From an uncultured Christensenella sp. (lineage in GTDB: Bacteria > Bacillota > Clostridia > Christensenellales > Borkfalkiaceae), in assembly GCA_910583855.1 (NCBI GenBank), contig CAJTYL010000001.1, positions 62,001 through 126,000 of the forward strand: a stretch of DNA of 64,000 nt, in the 5' to 3' direction. Made by a program: the position numbers and the translations under genes. Within the stretch, counting starts at the first letter, position 1, and every line of letters starts with the position of its first letter. Under the pieces are notes generated by a model that saw nothing but the letters and a program-made list of their open reading frames with translations, had not been told where the DNA came from and made no database searches. This document shows, piece after piece, positions 60,397-64,000 of this stretch.

Positions 60397-61824
60397 ATGG
60401 CAAAAGAAAGTTTCGTTGAACAGATTGCGGATATAGAAAAGGACTTCCCCCAATGGTATACGGACGTGGTTATAAAGACCAAACTCGTTGACTACGGTCC
60501 GGTAAAGGGCACTATGGTAATCCGTCCCTACGGCTACGCCATATGGGAAAATATTCAGACTGAGCTTAACAAGCGTTTTAAACAAAACGGGTATGAAAAC
60601 GCGTATTTTCCTCTGCTTATTCCTATGAGCTTTTTCACCAAGGAAGCGGAGCACGTCGAAGGCTTCGCGCCCGAGGTTGCCGTCGTAACCCACGCGGGCG
60701 GGGAAGAGCTTACCGAACCCTTGGCAATCCGCCCCACGTCTGAAACGATAATAGGCAATATGTATTCCAAGTGGTTGCAATCTTATCGCGAACTTCCTAT
60801 CCGTATAAACCAATGGGCAAACATTATGCGTTGGGAAAAGACCACCCGCCCGTTTTTAAGGACTTCGGAATTTTTATGGCACGAAGGTCACTCGGCTTTT
60901 GCCACCGCCGAGGAAGCGGAGGAGGAAACGGCAAAAATGCTTGACCTCTATAAGGAATTTGCAGAAAACTGCCTTGCATTGCCCGTAATCTGCGGCAGAA
61001 AGACCGAAAAGGAGAAGTTTGCCGGCGCAGTGGCAACCTACGGAATGGAAGCAATGATGAAGGACGGCAAAAGCTTACAGTCGGGCACTACTCACTTTTT
61101 GGGTCGGAACTTCGCGAAAGCCTTTGAAATTCAGTTCCTCGATAAAGACGGCTCGCATAAATTTGCATATACTATGAGCTTTGGCTTGTCCACGAGGCTT
61201 ATAGGCGCTCTTATCATGGCTCACGGCGACCAAAGGGGACTCGTGCTTCCGCCCGTAGTCGCGCCAGTGCAGGTCGTAATAGTTCCCATCGCCGCAAAGA
61301 AGGGCGGCGTTTTGGAGAAGTGCGCCGAACTCAAAGAAAAGCTTGAAAAGGCAGGCGTTCGCGTCAAGCTCGACGATAGCGACAATTCGCCCGGGTGGAA
61401 GTTCAACGAATGGGAAATGAAGGGCGTGCCTTTAAGAATAGAGTTGGGACCCCGCGACATCGAAGAGGGCAATGCGCTTATATTCCGCCGCGATACGCTT
61501 GAAAAGACCGCGTATTCTTTGGTCGGACTTGAAAATTCCGTTAGTGATTTGCTCAAATCCGTTCAAAGCGATATGCTTGAAGCGGCAAGGGTCCGTCGCG
61601 ATAACCGCATAGTTTACGCTACCGACCTCGACGGTATTTTAAAAGGTGTGGACGGCGGCAACTTCGTTAAGGCGGGTTGGTGCGGCTGCCGCGAATGCGA
61701 GGACAAGGTAAAGGCTTACGCGCAGGCAACCTCGCGAGTGTTCGCAGAAGGCGAAAGCGCGGAATCTTGCGCAATTTGCGGTAAAAAAGCCGAACGCGTA
61801 ATTATTTTTGCCCGCGCTTATTAA
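60397..61824 (+). CDS. proS: prolyl-tRNA synthetase, short archaeal/eukaryote-like form
   Basis: ProRS charges tRNA-Pro. The 475-residue class II enzyme has motif 1 (GTMVIRPYGYAIWENIQ), the proline-site IRPTSETII, motif 2 MRWEKTTRPFLRTSEFLWHE and motif 3 MAHGDQRGLVLPP. An anticodon-binding domain follows, then the C-terminal zinc-type domain with CGCREC and CAICGKKAERVIIFARAY. It lacks the YbaK-like insertion of the E. coli type, as in many Clostridia. Confidence 0.96.
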   Translation: MAKESFVEQIADIEKDFPQWYTDVVIKTKLVDYGPVKGTMVIRPYGYAIWENIQTELNKRFKQNGYENAYFPLLIPMSFFTKEAEHVEGFAPEVAVVTHAGGEELTEPLAIRPTSETIIGNMYSKWLQSYRELPIRINQWANIMRWEKTTRPFLRTSEFLWHEGHSAFATAEEAEEETAKMLDLYKEFAENCLALPVICGRKTEKEKFAGAVATYGMEAMMKDGKSLQSGTTHFLGRNFAKAFEIQFLDKDGSHKFAYTMSFGLSTRLIGALIMAHGDQRGLVLPPVVAPVQVVIVPIAAKKGGVLEKCAELKEKLEKAGVRVKLDDSDNSPGWKFNEWEMKGVPLRIELGPRDIEEGNALIFRRDTLEKTAYSLVGLENSVSDLLKSVQSDMLEAARVRRDNRIVYATDLDGILKGVDGGNFVKAGWCGCRECEDKVKAYAQATSRVFAEGESAESCAICGKKAERVIIFARAY

Positions 61825-61845
61825 ATTTAAATTACACGCAATAAA

Positions 61846-61880
61846 AAAGCGGCGGACGCGTTTCGCGTCCGCCGCTTTAA
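61846..61880. terminator. bidirectional terminator between proS and the GT8 gene
   Basis: 15-bp perfect stem (61846-61860 with 61864-61878) and a TTT loop, with A/T tails on both sides. Confidence 0.8.
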
Positions 61881-61886
61881 TAATTT

Positions 61887-62702
61887 CTACGGTTCAAAGT
61901 TATATGTCTTGGCGTATTCCTCAAAAAGGTCGTAATAACGCCCGTAATAGGGACAGGCATTACGCATAAGCTCGGTTTCGTCGGTCTTAATTCTGTGCCA
62001 CCATTTTTTAGTGAAAAGGACCTTGCCTTCCCTAATCGCGCAAATGTGGTGTAATACGTTGTCTTTCTTATATTTAAAACTGCAAAATCTGTTGGGTATA
62101 ACTTTCTTTTTCTTGGAAGCGGTGTTCAAAGCCGACATATCTATGTAGCAAACGTACTTTTTCTTGCGGCAAAGTTCGCAGCTTTTTTGGAAAGTTCCGT
62201 TTTCCCTTATCAGCTTCATATTCAAAAGCATAACGCCCGAATGAATATATTTGGTTATTCTTCCGGCGTCGCGCCTGCCCATAACCTCATATCTTTCGTC
62301 AAATATATTCCAAAGTTTTTTAACGTCGTCGTTAAAGAAAACGTCGGTATCGAGGTAAATTACTTTATCTCCGATCTCGGGCACGAGGTCGGCAACCAAG
62401 CGCAACGTAACGAAGTAGTGGTAGTACCTGTTGGGATAGTTCACGCTGGGCAATAAGTTTTTGCGGAATAAGTCGGAAATATCCACCAAATTTACCTTAC
62501 TTTCGGGGTTCTTTGATTTTAAAAGCTTTTCGCAAATTAAACGGTCGGCTTCCGTGTGCGCCTTATTTTTTGAAATCTCGCTCACTTCCTCGGTTAAAAT
62601 CGTCACGTTCAAAACTTCGTCGGTGTGGTCAACAAGCGTAATAAGCGATAAAAACAGTTGTTTAAAATATTTTTTATCCGAACAGTAAAATATATTAATC
62701 AT
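61887..62702 (-). CDS. family 8 glycosyltransferase (LgtC/GatA-like)
   Basis: About 271 residues. It has the GT8 start INIFYCSDKKYFKQLFLSL, the metal-binding D-x-D in KVIYLDTDVFFNDDV near residue 108, HSGVMLLNMKLI and a basic C-terminal part with HHICA and KKWWHRIK. These enzymes add hexoses from UDP-sugars to lipopolysaccharide-like or teichoic acceptors. I start at the ATG at 62702, because the longer frame to 62738 runs through the promoter. The mRNA is probably leaderless. It lies next to metK. Confidence 0.85.
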   Translation of the reverse strand: MINIFYCSDKKYFKQLFLSLITLVDHTDEVLNVTILTEEVSEISKNKAHTEADRLICEKLLKSKNPESKVNLVDISDLFRKNLLPSVNYPNRYYHYFVTLRLVADLVPEIGDKVIYLDTDVFFNDDVKKLWNIFDERYEVMGRRDAGRITKYIHSGVMLLNMKLIRENGTFQKSCELCRKKKYVCYIDMSALNTASKKKKVIPNRFCSFKYKKDNVLHHICAIREGKVLFTKKWWHRIKTDETELMRNACPYYGRYYDLFEEYAKTYNFEP

Positions 62703-62709
62703 AGTCAAA

Positions 62710-62738
62710 ATAATATCATAACTCAGCGTGTATGTCAA
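62710..62738 (-). promoter_or_regulatory. GT8 promoter, leaderless geometry
   Basis: On the minus strand, TTGACA (62738-62733), a 17-base spacer and TATTAT (62715-62710). Seven bases lead to the ATG at 62702, with no Shine-Dalgarno. Confidence 0.75.
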
Positions 62739-62772
62739 CGATACGCAGCGGATTGCCCGTCTGCCCCAAGCG

Positions 62773-63921
62773 TTATTTTAAGTACTTCTTTAAATCCTCG
62801 GCTCTGTTTACCCTTTCCCAGGGCAAGCCTTCCTTACCGAAGTGCCCGTACGCTGCCGTATTCAAGTATATGGGCGCGCGTAGTCCCAAAGTTTTTATAA
62901 TTGAATAGGGGCGGAGGTCGAACTCATTCACGACTATATCCGCAATTTCACCGTCGGAAAGCTTGCCCGTACCGTAGGTATCTACGAATACCGAAACGGG
63001 TCGCGCAACGCCGATAGCGTAGGCAACCTGCAATTCAACCTCGTCGCAAAGCCCTGCGGCAACTAAGTTTTTGCAGACGTATCTCGTCATATATGTAGCC
63101 GAGCGGTCAACCTTAGTGGGGTCCTTGCCCGAAAAAGCCCCGCCGCCGTGCGCGCATCTGCCGCCGTAAGTGTCTACTATAATCTTTCTGCCCGTAAGCC
63201 CGCTGTCGCCCTCCGGACCGCCTATTTCGAACCTGCCGGTGGGATTGATAAAAAATTTCGTATTTTCGTCAAGCAGTTTTTCGGGGATAACGGGTATCAC
63301 GTGCTTTAAAATATCCTCTCTCAACTGCTCCTGCGTAACCTTTGTATTGTGCTGTGCGGAAACAACCACCGTATCCACCCGCACGGGCGTTTTTCCGTCG
63401 TACTCAACCGTTACCTGAGACTTGCCGTCGGGGCGTAGGTACGGCAATATGCCTGACTTTCGCACTTCCGTAAGTCTTAAAGCAAGCTTGTGCGCAAGGG
63501 AAATGGGGAGGGGCATAAGCTCCTCGGTTTCTCTGCACGCATAGCCGAACATCATCCCTTGGTCGCCCGCGCCGAAGCTGTCGCAAAGGTCCTTTTCGTC
63601 CGCCCTGTCAACGCCCATAGCAATGTCGGGGCTTTGGCGGTGCACGGCAACCTGAACGTTGCACTTGTCGAACGCAAAAGACCCGTGTCTGTAACCCGTC
63701 TTTTCAATGGTATCCCGCGCAATTTTTTCGTAATCTATCTCGGCGTCGGCTGTAACCTCGCCCATTATAAGCAGTCTGTCGTAAGCGGCACAGCACTCAA
63801 TCGCGCACCTCGCGTTTTTGTCGGCGGTTAAAACCGCGTCAAGGCAAGCGTCGGAAATCTGGTCGCAAAGCTTGTCGGGGTGACCTTCCGTCACGCTCTC
63901 GCTCGTAAAAAACTTTTTCAT
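62773..63921 (-). CDS. metK: S-adenosylmethionine synthetase
   Basis: MetK makes SAM from methionine and ATP. The 382-residue protein has [20 protein letters not shown], the hexapeptide-type [12 protein letters not shown] near residue 118, [20 protein letters not shown] and the P-loop-like [19 protein letters not shown] near residues 257-275. GAGGAT precedes the ATG. No SAM riboswitch can be judged because the window ends 79 bases upstream. Confidence 0.97.
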   Translation of the reverse strand: MKKFFTSESVTEGHPDKLCDQISDACLDAVLTADKNARCAIECCAAYDRLLIMGEVTADAEIDYEKIARDTIEKTGYRHGSFAFDKCNVQVAVHRQSPDIAMGVDRADEKDLCDSFGAGDQGMMFGYACRETEELMPLPISLAHKLALRLTEVRKSGILPYLRPDGKSQVTVEYDGKTPVRVDTVVVSAQHNTKVTQEQLREDILKHVIPVIPEKLLDENTKFFINPTGRFEIGGPEGDSGLTGRKIIVDTYGGRCAHGGGAFSGKDPTKVDRSATYMTRYVCKNLVAAGLCDEVELQVAYAIGVARPVSVFVDTYGTGKLSDGEIADIVVNEFDLRPYSIIKTLGLRAPIYLNTAAYGHFGKEGLPWERVNRAEDLKKYLK

Positions 63922-64000
63922 TTATTTATCCTCAAGTTTATTTTTATCTGAATTTTTTTGACATTTGAATATAATCGAATTCTTCGTAACCTAACGCGCG

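Overview
The window looks like a chromosome segment of an anaerobic Bacillota of the class Clostridia, from a lineage with endospore genes. The reasons are SpoIIID, a YlbJ-type and a PdaB-type sporulation protein, a monomeric [FeFe] hydrogenase, a pyridine-nucleotide-independent-looking thioredoxin reductase, a 2-hydroxyacyl-CoA dehydratase activase system, short-form ProRS, and sigma-A-like promoters. Gene density is high, and many neighbouring genes overlap by 1 to 8 nt. I cannot name a genus.

Layout. 0-0.7 kb: 3' end of a COG2509-type flavoprotein. 0.8-5.1 kb: a decayed mobile island. It holds an acyltransferase cassette between two ~65-bp direct repeats, a truncated Xre-ImmA protein, a 5'-truncated AlwI-like restriction enzyme gene and the 3' scrap of a large serine recombinase. 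5.1-5.45 kb: tRNA-fMet, tRNA-Met and tRNA-Glu on the minus strand. 5.6-18 kb: housekeeping genes (tilS, hpt, Wzz-like, bioY, alr, 5-FCL, rsmD, coaD, aroF, pheA, ylbJ-like, patatin, rarA). 18-31 kb: pdaB-like, an SSB-like two-OB protein, MATE, lgt-like, [FeFe] hydrogenase, thioredoxin reductase, prmA-rsmE-mtaB, prsW-like, HIT and a WYL regulator. 31.5-34.5 kb: a tiny-protein pair and an NMT1-type ABC importer. 34.8-50.3 kb: valS, a surface metallo-beta-lactamase-fold protein, then a surface-polysaccharide locus. 50.5-64 kb: spoIIID, an activase system split in two genes, nitroreductase, tkt, a phosphohexomutase, a small Xre regulator, proS, a GT8 enzyme and metK.

The polysaccharide locus is the most distinctive part. 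A DegT aminotransferase and a PglC-like initiating transferase are followed by three glycosyltransferases, a Wzy-like polymerase, a flippase fused to a LicD phosphotransferase, a LicC-like nucleotidyltransferase fused to a HisC/CobD-like PLP enzyme, and an ornithine-cyclodeaminase-family protein. Read together, the last three suggest that an amino-alcohol phosphate is made, activated as a CDP-adduct and put on a glycan that the same polypeptide flips. This is inference.

Regulation. Several genes have clear sigma-A-like promoters placed so that the predicted +1 falls on or within about one base of the start codon, with no Shine-Dalgarno (tilS, the phosphohexomutase, the GT8 gene). This implies leaderless mRNAs. 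The acyltransferase has the opposite design: a ~150-nt structured leader ending in an intrinsic terminator just before the ribosome binding site. Positions were counted by hand and can be off by a base or two.
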